Part shown: in pieces, positions 34,075 to 42,915 of the stretch
Position numbering within the stretch: the stretch's first letter is position 1
How the letters are laid out: every line of letters begins with the position of its first letter
Origin: Asticcacaulis taihuensis
GTDB taxonomy: Bacteria; Pseudomonadota; Alphaproteobacteria; Caulobacterales; Caulobacteraceae
Direction: 5' to 3'
Assembly (NCBI RefSeq): GCF_900100255.1
Contig: NZ_FMTS01000004.1
Span: 186,001 to 250,000, forward strand
Length of the DNA: 64,000 bases
The notes under the pieces: model-generated
Databases searched by the model: none
Told to the model about the DNA's origin: nothing
What the model saw: only the letters and a program-made list of their open reading frames with translations
Program-made: the position numbers and the translations under genes

Positions 34075-35052
34075 CTACACTTCCAGCCGGAAGTACTCGA
34101 TAATATCGGCGTGATCCTCGAACATCTGGCCGCACATGGCATCCAGATCATCGATGGCGACCCAGTGCGCGCCGGCGGCGTCATCGGCGGCCTCGACCTT
34201 CGGCAATGGCCCTTCCGGAAAACGGAAATGGAAGGCATGGGTGATGGTGCGGCCGCGCGCCGATCGTTTCGGATAATCAAACACCTGCGAGGCCACCAGA
34301 TGTTCGGCGATATGAGCGGGTGTCAGGTCGAGATGCGTTTCCTCCGCCACTTCGCGCACCGCCGATTGCAGCAGGGTCTCATCCGGCTCGACAAACCCGC
34401 CCGGCAAGGCCCACAGCCCCACGCCTGGCTGACCGCCGCGCTTAATCAGAAGCAGGTGGCGGCCATGCTGGATCAGGGTGTCGCAGGTGACAAATATCGG
34501 CGGATAAGGCGCCACGCCCCAACTCAGTTTGTAATAATCGATATAGAGCTGTTCCTCGCGCAGGCGGTTAAAATCCGGCGTTGCGGCATAGGCGCGCAGC
34601 ATCTCCAGCACCGCCTTTGGCACCTGCGCCGCTACGGCGTCCGGCCCATCGCGCAGAAACGCGGCGCGCACCTGCTCGGCCCTTTCGGGCTCGGCCAGTG
34701 AATTGGCAAGTGGATGGGCCAGATCTTCCGCGCCCAGCCAGCCGCCGCCATCTTCCGGTAGAAGCGCCGTCACCTGATCGCAGACACCTCCCTGCAGGTC
34801 CGGCCGGTACAGATGATCGTGCGCATGGCAGAAATCCGCCCGATCCGCCAGCGGTCCCAACGCCGCCCGCAGCATGGCCTCGCGCATATGGGCCGGCCAC
34901 GGCATCTGGGTTGACGGCGCCCGGTCAGTGCCGGTCAGGACGATATGAAGATGTCCGCAGCGCCGGAAAGCCTCTTTCAGCCGGGCCAGATCAGCGGCCA
35001 GGGGCGGCGCGAAAGCGCCTGTGACAACACCATGCTGGAATTCGTAGATCAT
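34075..35052 (-). CDS. NadM-like protein: degenerate NMN adenylyltransferase domain plus Nudix hydrolase
   Basis: The 325-residue protein has the layout of bifunctional NMN adenylyltransferase/Nudix proteins. The N-terminal domain (about 1-160) begins GVVTGAFAPPLAADLARL where active enzymes have GRFQPFHxGHL, so the nucleotidyltransferase HxGH is missing. The C-terminal Nudix domain (about 190-320) has GGFVEPDETLLQSAVREVAEE, close to the Nudix box GX5EX7REUXEEXGU but with His for the late Gly. It may hydrolyse an NAD-related or other nucleotide. It follows the acyl-CoA dehydrogenase gene by 87 bases on the same strand and may be co-transcribed. Confidence 0.85.
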   Translation of the reverse strand: MIYEFQHGVVTGAFAPPLAADLARLKEAFRRCGHLHIVLTGTDRAPSTQMPWPAHMREAMLRAALGPLADRADFCHAHDHLYRPDLQGGVCDQVTALLPEDGGGWLGAEDLAHPLANSLAEPERAEQVRAAFLRDGPDAVAAQVPKAVLEMLRAYAATPDFNRLREEQLYIDYYKLSWGVAPYPPIFVTCDTLIQHGRHLLLIKRGGQPGVGLWALPGGFVEPDETLLQSAVREVAEETHLDLTPAHIAEHLVASQVFDYPKRSARGRTITHAFHFRFPEGPLPKVEAADDAAGAHWVAIDDLDAMCGQMFEDHADIIEYFRLEV

Positions 35053-35139
35053 CCTGTACGTCCTGACAGTTCGATAATCCGGATTATCTCCGATACAGAT
35101 TAAGCCTGCATTCCATCCAGGTAAAGCAACAGTATTTGC

Positions 35140-36288
35140 CTAAAGGCGTTCTTCCACGAAACGCTCTATCTTCGCGTTGTTCGTCAATAAGCGATAGTTG
35201 GAAATCATCACTCGAGCACTCAACATATCCCCCAGTATTTCGGAAAGGCTGTAAGTCCCGGCCTCAGCATAGCCGCGCATACCGACAAGACCCAGCGCGC
35301 CCAGGCATATCTCCGTCAGGTAATCGGAGCACAGAACCTTCAGGCGTTTGACATCGGCCGTGTGCGCCATTCCCATGCCGCCAACGCTTTCCCTGTTGTC
35401 AAAGGCGACAACCGCATCGCGGATCAGCGCGTTCATGGCATAGTGTTTGTCCACCAGCCGGCTTAATTCACTGCGCATCACATCCGCCACATCGCTTTCC
35501 GCCGGCGGGCTGGAAGAGATGCTGGCCCTCACCTTGTCCAGCGCACTGGCCGCCATGCCACTCCACAACGCCGCCCAGAAAATATGAATGGAAGGCGTCA
35601 TGGTATCTCTTGCAATGACCGGATAGGGATCAGGGAATAGCGCCTCCTCTGCAAACCTGACAGTCAGGGCATATGGCTTATTCATGATGCCCCGCATCCC
35701 CATGAAACCTACGGCGCGACCGGGCTGAAGGTCAGTATTCTTCATTTCGGCAGCAATAAGCATCTGTACTTTTTTACCATTTGGCTTGAGCCGCATGGCG
35801 CTGACCAGAATCAGTCCCGCATGATCCAGATAGGAGATATTGGGACTTTCCTTTGTGACGGTCAGTGTGTCGCCGTCTTCCTCAATCGTGCAGATCGATC
35901 CAAAAATATCACCGCCTACGCCCTTTTCGGAGGTGCCGCTGGCGACCAGCACCTGTTCACCCACCAGTCTTTGGAGAAGCTCACGGAAGAATGGCGTGTC
36001 GCCGCCGTGTCTGACCAGGGTCAGGGCCTGAGACATGTGCATGGCGTAAATCAGGCCGGCGGAACCGGACAAACGCGCGATATTGAAAGTAATCCGCGCC
36101 GTATCGCCAATCGAGAGGGCAGGCGCGTTTTCCTCATCCGACACGACCCACAAAAGCCGGTCCGCCCGCAGTTGCGCCAGTATAGCGTCGGTAAATGCCT
36201 TTTCGTCGCCGGGCTGCCGCGGCCCAAACGACAGACGTTCGCCAAGGGTCCGCGAAAGCTCAACCCGATCTCTGCTGGCCGTGGCCAT
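35140..36288 (-). CDS. Acyl-CoA dehydrogenase family flavoprotein, atypical active site
   Basis: The 382-residue protein has the acyl-CoA dehydrogenase fold: an N-terminal helical domain, a beta domain with VASGTSEKGVGGDIFGS (about 113-129), and a C-terminal helical bundle with FDNRESVGGMGMAHTADVKRL. The usual C-terminal RD..YEGT segment, which holds the catalytic Glu of short- and medium-chain members, is replaced by GDMLSARVMISNYRLLTNN. Catalysis may use another acid, as in some family members. Because the operon also encodes a carrier protein and an aminoacyl-type ligase, oxidation of a carrier-bound (amino)acyl group, as for PltE/PigA-type enzymes, is a sensible hypothesis. RBS GGGAGG precedes ATG. 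Confidence 0.85.
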   Translation of the reverse strand: MATASRDRVELSRTLGERLSFGPRQPGDEKAFTDAILAQLRADRLLWVVSDEENAPALSIGDTARITFNIARLSGSAGLIYAMHMSQALTLVRHGGDTPFFRELLQRLVGEQVLVASGTSEKGVGGDIFGSICTIEEDGDTLTVTKESPNISYLDHAGLILVSAMRLKPNGKKVQMLIAAEMKNTDLQPGRAVGFMGMRGIMNKPYALTVRFAEEALFPDPYPVIARDTMTPSIHIFWAALWSGMAASALDKVRASISSSPPAESDVADVMRSELSRLVDKHYAMNALIRDAVVAFDNRESVGGMGMAHTADVKRLKVLCSDYLTEICLGALGLVGMRGYAEAGTYSLSEILGDMLSARVMISNYRLLTNNAKIERFVEERL

Positions 36289-36372
36289 GATCGCCTCCCT
36301 GCTCTACGGACTGCCGTAAATTGCAGGCCGCCATTCAAATACCGCTGGTTGCGCCCCCAGGCAATGGCCGTA

Positions 36373-37905
36373 TCAGGCCGTTCCCTGCGACAAATCGTTG
36401 CGCAATCTTATGAAATCGGTCTTGCCGTTCGGCGTCAAAGGAAAACTGTCCATCATATGCCAGGCACGGGGCTGCATATGCTGCGACATCTCCTTGCGCG
36501 CAAACGTCTTGAGCGCCGGAACCGGTCCCGGAGCATCCGACCCTCCGCCTGCGGGCGCGATGACCGCCGCCACGATCATTTCGCCCATGATTTCATGCGG
36601 CACACCGACAATGGCGACATCACGCACCAGACCAGTCGCCCGGATCATGGTTTCAATTTCGTCCGGACTGACACGCACGCCCATGCACTTGATTTGCCGG
36701 TCCCGCCGTCCCTTGATAACCAGCAAACCCTCGGACGTCTTCCAACCGAGATCACCGGTGAAGACCACATTCGGCGCCGCAACTCCGGCGTAGCGCCACA
36801 GTGGATCGGGCCTCAGCACCTTTGCAGTCGCTTCCGGCGCATTCCAGTAGCCCATGAAGGCGCCCGTGCCGCGATGGATGATTTCACCGATTTCGTCCGG
36901 TTCGGCCTCCCGGCCGTCCTCACTCAGAATATTTAGCTGAACGCCAGGATAACCAAAGCCAACCGAATGGGGGTGCTCACCTGACCAGGCCACTGGCAGC
37001 CCGGCGCTGCGGTAGGTTTCCGTCATGCCGTAGTTGAGCGAGATGTCGCAATGGCCGAAAACCGCCCGGACATCGGCGTAAATCGCCGGCGGGATCAGCC
37101 CGCCTGTATTGGTCACCAGGCGCAGAGAACTCAGATCGGTTTCACGAAGCGGCGATAACCCGCGCAACAGAAGCGCGAAGATTGACGGCAGGCCGGCAAA
37201 GACAGTCGGCTTGTGCGCCTCGATGGCTTCGCACAGGGCAAACGGATTGCGCGCTTGGGGCAGAACCTGCGTCACGCCCAGCAGCACGGTGGAAAGAAGC
37301 TGGCCATAGCCATAGTCGAAGGCCCAGGGGATCGGGCACAGAATCCGGTCGTCCGCGCGCAGGCCAAGATGCGCCGCCACCATCCGGCATCCTGCGATCA
37401 GGGTGGCATGATTTTGCGTCACGCCCTTAGGCGGGCCCATCGATCCTGAGGTAAAGAAGATGGAGGCCGGCTCCAGGTCGTGCGTCAGGCCACGGGCCGG
37501 CGGTGACAGCGGCTCGGCCTTTTCAGTCCCCAGGACAAGGACCGGGCATTCCAACGTCCGTGTGGCAACCTCGGCGCATTTCTCATCGACGAACGCGACC
37601 CTGGGCCGGGTCACCCCCGCCGCATGGCTCAGGTGTGTCAGCGGTGCTTCGTCATTCACCAGCGCCACAATGGCGCCGATCATCCAGGCACCCAGAAGGG
37701 TGGCCGCCAGATCCGGTGAATTTCCGGCCCAGACGAGGCAACGGTCACCGGGCTGAACTCCGAAACGCACCATCAGGGCCGCCGCTTCCGCCGCCCTGAG
37801 GCGCAGGTCGCTGAAGCTTATGTGGCGGTCACCCTGGATAAGCGCCGGCGCCGCCCCCCTCTGTTCCGCCACGGCGTCAAAGCATCGCCACAAACCCGTC
37901 GTCAT
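36373..37905 (-). CDS. AMP-forming acyl/aminoacyl ligase
   Basis: A 510-residue ANL-superfamily enzyme that adenylates a carboxylic acid and transfers it to a thiol. Motifs in order: A3 FFTSGSMGPPKG (150-161), A5 NYGMTE, A7 TGDLG, A8 KGRRDRQIKCMG and A10 TPNGKTD with Lys495. ATG at 37905 is chosen because a GGTGA sequence precedes it and the decarboxylase ends 7 bases upstream; the 20-codon upstream extension is basic and unlike the family. The neighbouring carrier protein is the likely acceptor. Related ligases occur beside PLP decarboxylases and carrier proteins in exosortase-associated and butirosin-like loci. Substrate is probably an amino acid, but this is inference. Confidence 0.88.
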   Translation of the reverse strand: MTTGLWRCFDAVAEQRGAAPALIQGDRHISFSDLRLRAAEAAALMVRFGVQPGDRCLVWAGNSPDLAATLLGAWMIGAIVALVNDEAPLTHLSHAAGVTRPRVAFVDEKCAEVATRTLECPVLVLGTEKAEPLSPPARGLTHDLEPASIFFTSGSMGPPKGVTQNHATLIAGCRMVAAHLGLRADDRILCPIPWAFDYGYGQLLSTVLLGVTQVLPQARNPFALCEAIEAHKPTVFAGLPSIFALLLRGLSPLRETDLSSLRLVTNTGGLIPPAIYADVRAVFGHCDISLNYGMTETYRSAGLPVAWSGEHPHSVGFGYPGVQLNILSEDGREAEPDEIGEIIHRGTGAFMGYWNAPEATAKVLRPDPLWRYAGVAAPNVVFTGDLGWKTSEGLLVIKGRRDRQIKCMGVRVSPDEIETMIRATGLVRDVAIVGVPHEIMGEMIVAAVIAPAGGGSDAPGPVPALKTFARKEMSQHMQPRAWHMMDSFPLTPNGKTDFIRLRNDLSQGTA

Positions 37906-37912
37906 AAGTCCG

Positions 37913-39196
37913 TCACCCCTGGAGCGAGGTCTCAGCCATGCGCAGACGCCCCGTCCTGTCCACATCCGTCCAGTGATTGAGCGCGCTTTCCGTTGCGTCG
38001 ATCACCTCATTGCCTGCCAGCACGATTTCGGCCGGTTCCGGGTGGCTGATAAAGCGCGTAGGGCTGGCTGTCAGGCCATAGGCGCCGGAATTTTCAACCG
38101 CGATCACGTCTCCGACCCGAACCTCTGGCAACATGATGTCGGTGGCCAGCACGTCAATCGTCGTACAGAGCGGTCCGACCAGTGTGTATTTGTGTGGCAC
38201 AGCGTCGGGATTGGAGACATTCATCATGTGCCAGTTACGGCGGATAATCGTTCCCATCATGCCGCAGGCCGCCAGGTGATTGTTGAACCCGGCGTCGCAC
38301 AGGCGCATATCGACGCCGCGCGTGTGCTTTTCGCCCACCACCCCGGTCAGCAGCCAGCCAGCCGGACCGATCAACCAGCGTCCCATTTCGAGCACACAAT
38401 GTGAATGGGCGAAGCGCGGATCGCTTTTCAGGTCATCGATCAGCGGCAGCGCCAGTTCGGCAACCGCGGCGATATCGAGCGGCGCATCTCCGCCCCCGTA
38501 GGTCAGGCCGAAGCCGGAGCCGAACACCAGCTTTTCCGGACGGATATCACCATGCTTTGCCGCGCGGCGGAACAGCTCGATAAAGATGGCGAAATTCTCG
38601 GCTATCGCCGTGGGATTCAAGCTGTTGGTGCCGGAATAGATGTGGAAACCGATCAGATTCAGGTGCCTGAGCCCCAAAACCGTATCGACTGCCTCTTCGA
38701 GCACCTCGTCATCAATGCCAAACTGGCTGGCCCGCCCTGAAAAGCTGACGCCGAAATGGCGCGGGCCCGTCGACGGGTTGATGCGGATCAGTACCGACTG
38801 GCGCACCCCCAGTTCGCCGGCCCAGTAATCAGCACGCCTGGCTTCCGCCAGGGATTCAAGCACGAGTTCGCCCACCCCTTGAGCCACCGCGCCACGGATT
38901 TCAGCATCCCGCTTTGCCGGCCCTGAAAAGGTGATCCTCTCAGCCGGGCAGCCCGCCCTGAGCGCGCGCTCGACTTCCTTGTAGGAGGACACATCGAACG
39001 TCGCCACATGCGGCAACATACGGCGCAGCAGTTCGACATTCGGATTGGCCTTTACGGCGTAGCTGACGCCGAAATGCTGCCCGAACAATTGTTTCAGATG
39101 CTCGAAACGGCGGGTCAGTTCATCGGCGTCATAAACATAAAGCGGTGTGCCAAACTGCGCCGCCACGTGTGTCATCCGGCTTTCAAACGGCTGCAT
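37913..39196 (-). CDS. PLP-dependent decarboxylase (DAP/ornithine decarboxylase fold, BtrK-like)
   Basis: The 427-residue fold-III enzyme has the PLP lysine in VSYAVKANPN (Lys49), the phosphate-binding SGFG region near 227-230, FHIYSGTN near 185, EMGRWLIGPAG near 270-280 and the active-site GPLCTTID with Cys344. The usual CESGD is changed to CTTID, so it is unlikely to be ordinary lysA or ornithine decarboxylase. BtrK in butirosin synthesis is a relative that decarboxylates glutamyl-carrier protein, and similar enzymes occur in exosortase A loci. The direct linkage to a carrier protein upstream and a ligase downstream fits a carrier-bound amino-acid substrate. GGAG lies about 8 bases before ATG. 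Confidence 0.88.
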   Translation of the reverse strand: MQPFESRMTHVAAQFGTPLYVYDADELTRRFEHLKQLFGQHFGVSYAVKANPNVELLRRMLPHVATFDVSSYKEVERALRAGCPAERITFSGPAKRDAEIRGAVAQGVGELVLESLAEARRADYWAGELGVRQSVLIRINPSTGPRHFGVSFSGRASQFGIDDEVLEEAVDTVLGLRHLNLIGFHIYSGTNSLNPTAIAENFAIFIELFRRAAKHGDIRPEKLVFGSGFGLTYGGGDAPLDIAAVAELALPLIDDLKSDPRFAHSHCVLEMGRWLIGPAGWLLTGVVGEKHTRGVDMRLCDAGFNNHLAACGMMGTIIRRNWHMMNVSNPDAVPHKYTLVGPLCTTIDVLATDIMLPEVRVGDVIAVENSGAYGLTASPTRFISHPEPAEIVLAGNEVIDATESALNHWTDVDRTGRLRMAETSLQG

Positions 39197-39226
39197 GGAT
39201 CAGTCTCCGGTCTCGTCTTGAGTTTT

Positions 39227-39466
39227 TTAGGCCGCCGATTCCAGATAGGCAAGAATGCGTGAAATGCTGTCGAAGTTTTCAAGCTTCACATCGGTGGGGG
39301 CAATGGTGACGCCCCCTTCGTTTTCGATATAGGTCATCAGTGTCACGAGCGCGAAGCTGTCCACCAGACCGCTGCTGAACAACAGGGTATCGGCGGTAAT
39401 CTCTTCGCCATCAAGCGCCAGTTCTTCAACCAGAAAGTCACGCAGGTTCTCGTAGGTCAGGGACAC
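39227..39466 (-). CDS. Acyl (peptidyl) carrier protein
   Basis: A 79-residue carrier protein. The phosphopantetheine attachment serine is Ser37 in GLVDSFALVTLM (canonical DSL, here DSF). The N-terminal helix and acidic helix II match the family. GTG at 39464-39466 is the start, with TGGAG 7 bases upstream; an ATG four bases before is out of frame. It is the first gene of the operon carrier protein - decarboxylase - ligase - dehydrogenase. It is distinct from the fatty-acid carrier protein, which lies in fab clusters. A 4'-phosphopantetheinyl transferase is not encoded nearby and would come from elsewhere in the genome. Confidence 0.85.
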   Translation of the reverse strand: MSLTYENLRDFLVEELALDGEEITADTLLFSSGLVDSFALVTLMTYIENEGGVTIAPTDVKLENFDSISRILAYLESAA

Positions 39467-39684
39467 TCATAATCTCCATTAATGAAAAACGCGACAGGAT
39501 CGTCAAAGCGGGGTTCAACGGCACCTTAGCGGCTTTAAAATATGTCAGATCCGCTTTCATACACATCAGACGCCACAACCGTGTGACGCCACGAAATAAA
39601 CGCATCCGTTTTTACTGCAGTCAGAGCCTACATAACCGGCTCAAATTAAAAGTCGCCTAAAATTTTACCCTGACATACAATATC
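39467..39684 (-). promoter_or_regulatory. Intergenic region upstream of the carrier-protein operon
   Basis: The 218-bp, relatively AT-rich gap lies between the mug gene and the first operon gene, both on the minus strand. The carrier-protein promoter should be here. No clear hairpin terminator for mug or a strong -35/-10 pair was identified. Confidence 0.35.
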
Positions 39685-40224
39685 TTACTCTCCTGCAATT
39701 TCAATGCCACGCACGCGGTCGGCCAGATCCTGCCACACCGCCTGGTTCCAGAAGATACGCGCTTGCCCTGAAGGCGATGGCAGAACACAGATGCGGGTAT
39801 CGCCCACTGTCTCCGACTGAAAGCCCAGGGGGATATGGCCAGTCGACCGGCCCAGGAACACACTGGCGCCGGTCTTGCTGGTAAAGGCCAGGATTTTCGG
39901 CTGGTACTTCTCGATCTTTTCGCGCAGGGCGGTTGCATCCAGCGCCCCTTGCGGAAGCTGATTGTCATTGCCGAAATGCGCCTTGCACAGATCGGTCAGG
40001 CCGATGCCGTGGTCGAGCAGCCGGGCATAGTCCTGCGGTTTGATCCGCTCCGGCGTCAGGCCGGTATTATGCAGGGTTCGCCAGAAGAAATTGCCCGGAT
40101 TGGCATAATAGGCCCGCTGTTCAGCCGATACGCGTCCCAGGGCCGTGCCGCAGAAAACGACCTTCAGGCCCGGCATCAGCAGGTCGGGTACATGGCCGGG
40201 CGGCAGGGGACCAGACTTATCCAT
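39685..40224 (-). CDS. mug: G/U mismatch-specific uracil-DNA glycosylase (Mug)
   Basis: The 179-residue enzyme of the uracil-DNA glycosylase superfamily removes uracil or thymine from G mismatches and some etheno adducts. The first motif reads VFCGTALGRVSA (about residues 24-35), where E. coli Mug has GINPG; the region YYANPGNFFWRTL matches the Mug/TDG family, and the second motif is LPSPSGQA (canonical NPSG). The motif changes may alter substrate preference. ATG at 40224 begins MDKSGPLPPG. It is divergent from the SSS symporter gene, with 98 bases between starts. Confidence 0.9.
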   Translation of the reverse strand: MDKSGPLPPGHVPDLLMPGLKVVFCGTALGRVSAEQRAYYANPGNFFWRTLHNTGLTPERIKPQDYARLLDHGIGLTDLCKAHFGNDNQLPQGALDATALREKIEKYQPKILAFTSKTGASVFLGRSTGHIPLGFQSETVGDTRICVLPSPSGQARIFWNQAVWQDLADRVRGIEIAGE

Positions 40225-40322
40225 CTCAATTCCACTTCAAACAGGAAGCCACCTATACCACCGGCTTGCGCCCTTTGTGAATTCCGTTAGGCTGAACGAA
40301 AGAATACGGGGAAGCGGACACC

Positions 40323-41930
40323 ATGCCTTTGGCGCATAATCTGAGCTGGCTCGATCTGGGCGTCTTCAGCGTCTATATCGGCGGGCTCCTGTTGTTCGGC
40401 CTGATTGACCGCCACCGGCAGCTAAAGGCCCGCGAACACTTCCTGGCCGGGCAATCCGCCTCATGGCCGAAAATCGGCTTCGCGCTCTATGCCTCGACCA
40501 TCTCGGCCACTTCTCTCGTCGGCCTGACGGGCGCTGCCTATTCGCACGGCATTTCCGTCTTTAATTACGAATGGATGGCGGCCATCGTGCTGACCATCTT
40601 CTGCGCCTTCGTTCTGCCGACCTATATCAAATCGCAGGTCTTCACCGTGCCGGAGTTCCTCGAACTGCGCTACGGCAAATTCGTGCGCACCTATGTGTCC
40701 GGCCTCGGCGTGATCCTCGGCGTCTTCCTCGATGCGGCCGGTGGGTTGTTCGCCGGCTCCATCCTGTTCCAGATCCTGGTGCCAGACTGGCCGCTATGGC
40801 AGGTGTGCGCGCTGCTGGCCGTGCTCGCCGGCGGCTTCCTCATTGCCGGCGGCCTGCGCGCCGTCCTGATGGTCGAAGGCATACAGGGCGTGGTCATGGT
40901 CATTGTCGCCTCCGGCATCGCCTTCTTCACCTTCCGGGCGGTGGGCGGCGGCGATGTGATCGCCGGCTGGAGCCATACTCTCAAGGCCATCGACCCCACG
41001 CATCTCAAGCTGATCATGCCGGCGGATGACAAGGACATGCCGTGGACGGGCCTGCTCACCGGGGTGCCGCTGATCGGCTTTTATTTCTGGTGTACCAACC
41101 AGATCATGGTCCAGCGCGTTCTGGCGGCGAAATCGCTTGATCACGGGCGCTGGGGCTCGCTGATGGGCGGGGCGCTCAAGCTGACCAACCTGTTTCTGGT
41201 CATCCTGCCGGGCGCCGCGGCCCTGCTGCTCTTTCCCGCTCTGCCGCAACCCGACCGCGTCTTCTCGCACATGGTTTTTGAGGTCATGCCGCATGGCCTG
41301 ATCGGGCTGATCGTGGCGGCCTGCCTGATCTCCATCCTGGCCAACCTCTCCGGCATCTACAACTCGACCTCGACGCTTCTGACCATGGACTTTATCCGCA
41401 AGCTCAAACCGGACATGACCGATGGTCAACTGGTGCGCACCGGCCAGGCCATTACCGTGATCCTGATGGTCATCTCGGTCCTGTGGACGCCGCAGATCAT
41501 CCATTTCCAGGATACTTTATGGAAATATCTCCAGGCGGTGCTGTGCTATTTCGTGCCGCCGATCGCCGCCGTCTTTATCGCCGGCCTGTTTATCAAACGG
41601 GTCAATCGGGCCGGTGCCGCGGTGGGGCTGGTGGCCGGCACGATCACCAGTGTAATCCTGTTTGTCGACGCCTTCGCCTTTCATATCCTGCCGCTGCATT
41701 TTCTTGTGGCGGCCATCGTCATCTTCGCGGTCGCCTTTATCGCCCTGCTGGCCGGCAGCCTGACGGCGCCCGCGCCAGACCCCGCCACAGTGAGTCACCT
41801 GATGTTCGCAAAGGATGTCTGGCAGGCGGAGACGGCGCATCTGAAGACGGTAAAATGGTATCAAAACTACCGTTTTCTATCCGCGGCGCTCTTGCTGCTG
41901 ACCGGCGCCATCGTCATCTGGTTTGCATAA
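40323..41930 (+). CDS. Sodium:solute symporter (SSS/SLC5 family)
   Basis: A 535-residue inner-membrane transporter with 13-14 predicted helices. The N-terminal GLLLFGLIDRHRQLKAREHFLAGQSASWPKIGFALYA region and the ISATSLVGLTGAAYSHG motif in TM1-2 are typical of Na+-coupled sugar/solute carriers. Placement before the GH16 glucanase suggests it imports mono- or disaccharides released outside the cell, though SSS members also take up other solutes. GGGGAAG lies about 7 bases upstream of ATG. The gap to GH16 is 86 bases and contains TATAAC, a possible -10. Confidence 0.88.
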   Translation: MPLAHNLSWLDLGVFSVYIGGLLLFGLIDRHRQLKAREHFLAGQSASWPKIGFALYASTISATSLVGLTGAAYSHGISVFNYEWMAAIVLTIFCAFVLPTYIKSQVFTVPEFLELRYGKFVRTYVSGLGVILGVFLDAAGGLFAGSILFQILVPDWPLWQVCALLAVLAGGFLIAGGLRAVLMVEGIQGVVMVIVASGIAFFTFRAVGGGDVIAGWSHTLKAIDPTHLKLIMPADDKDMPWTGLLTGVPLIGFYFWCTNQIMVQRVLAAKSLDHGRWGSLMGGALKLTNLFLVILPGAAALLLFPALPQPDRVFSHMVFEVMPHGLIGLIVAACLISILANLSGIYNSTSTLLTMDFIRKLKPDMTDGQLVRTGQAITVILMVISVLWTPQIIHFQDTLWKYLQAVLCYFVPPIAAVFIAGLFIKRVNRAGAAVGLVAGTITSVILFVDAFAFHILPLHFLVAAIVIFAVAFIALLAGSLTAPAPDPATVSHLMFAKDVWQAETAHLKTVKWYQNYRFLSAALLLLTGAIVIWFA

Positions 41931-42016
41931 TCGGCCGCGTCTGCTAGGTTGCCGGCATAAGCCGAAAAGGCATTAGCGAAACACAAAAAATATAACGCTT
42001 TTTACAGGAGACGCCC

Positions 42017-42877
42017 GTGTCGCCCCTCGCCCGTTTCATGCCCCTGCTCGCCCTGCTCCTGCCGCTGAACGCCCAAGCCGATCCATCCACGCCGCCGGCC
42101 GCCGATTCCCTGGCCATTGACGAACCGGGCGGTGTACCGGCCGGCTACAGCTTGAAATGGTCAGATGAATTCAACACGCCGGGCCTGCCGGATGGCGGGC
42201 TGTGGACATACGACACCGGCGCCAACAAGCACGGCTGGGCCAATCATGAACTGCAATATTACAGCGATGCCCGCCCGGAAAACTCCCGCGTCGAGGATGG
42301 CAGCCTGATCATCGAGGCGCGCAAGGAAGACCTGAAAGACAAGTCTGACTGGGGCGGCCAGCACTACACCTCCGCGCGCCTGCTGTCGAAAAAGACCTAT
42401 ACATACGGCTATGTCGAGGTGCGTGCGCAACTGCCTTGCGGTCTGGGCGTCTGGCCCGCCATCTGGCAATTGCCTGCCACCAAGGCGCTCAAGTGGCCGG
42501 ATGACGGTGAAATCGACATCATGGAATATGTCGGCTGGAACCCGGACACAATCTACCATACCGTCCACACCGGACTCTACAACCACGTCAAGGGCACACA
42601 GAAAGGTGTTCTCAAGACCATGCCGGCCGTCTGCGGCCAGTGGCATACCTACAGCCTGTTGTGGACGCCGGACGAGATAAAGGAAGGCATAGACGGCCGC
42701 TTCTACTATCGCTTCCGCAATGAAGGCACCGGCAAGGGCGCCTGGCCGTTCGACCGGCCGCATGAGTTGATCCTCAACCTGGCGGTCGGCGGTGATTTCG
42801 GCGGCAAGACCGGCGTCGATGACAGCACCATGCCGTGGCAATTCAAGATCGACTATGTGCGGGTGTACCAGAAATAG
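42017..42877 (+). CDS. Secreted GH16 beta-glucanase
   Basis: A 286-residue exported endo-beta-glucanase-like enzyme (laminarinase or lichenase type). A signal peptide ends near residue 21 (LNAQA). The GH16 jelly roll carries the catalytic DGEIDIMEY, with nucleophile Glu165, Asp167 and acid/base Glu170; the WPAIWQLP segment nearby is characteristic. GTG at 42017 is the start, with GGAG 6 bases upstream. A strong terminator follows. It probably cuts a beta-1,3/1,4-glucan outside the cell and feeds the neighbouring transporter. Confidence 0.93.
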   Translation: MSPLARFMPLLALLLPLNAQADPSTPPAADSLAIDEPGGVPAGYSLKWSDEFNTPGLPDGGLWTYDTGANKHGWANHELQYYSDARPENSRVEDGSLIIEARKEDLKDKSDWGGQHYTSARLLSKKTYTYGYVEVRAQLPCGLGVWPAIWQLPATKALKWPDDGEIDIMEYVGWNPDTIYHTVHTGLYNHVKGTQKGVLKTMPAVCGQWHTYSLLWTPDEIKEGIDGRFYYRFRNEGTGKGAWPFDRPHELILNLAVGGDFGGKTGVDDSTMPWQFKIDYVRVYQK

Positions 42878-42879
42878 AC

Positions 42880-42915
42880 CGCTTCCTGAGTCTCGGGACT
42901 CAGGAAGCGTATTTT
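42880..42915 (+). terminator. Rho-independent terminator after GH16
   Basis: CGCTTCCTGAGTC (42880-42892) and GACTCAGGAAGCG (42897-42909) form a perfect 13-bp stem around a TCGG loop, followed by TATTTT. It starts 2 bases after the GH16 stop, so it ends the symporter-GH16 transcript. Confidence 0.93.
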
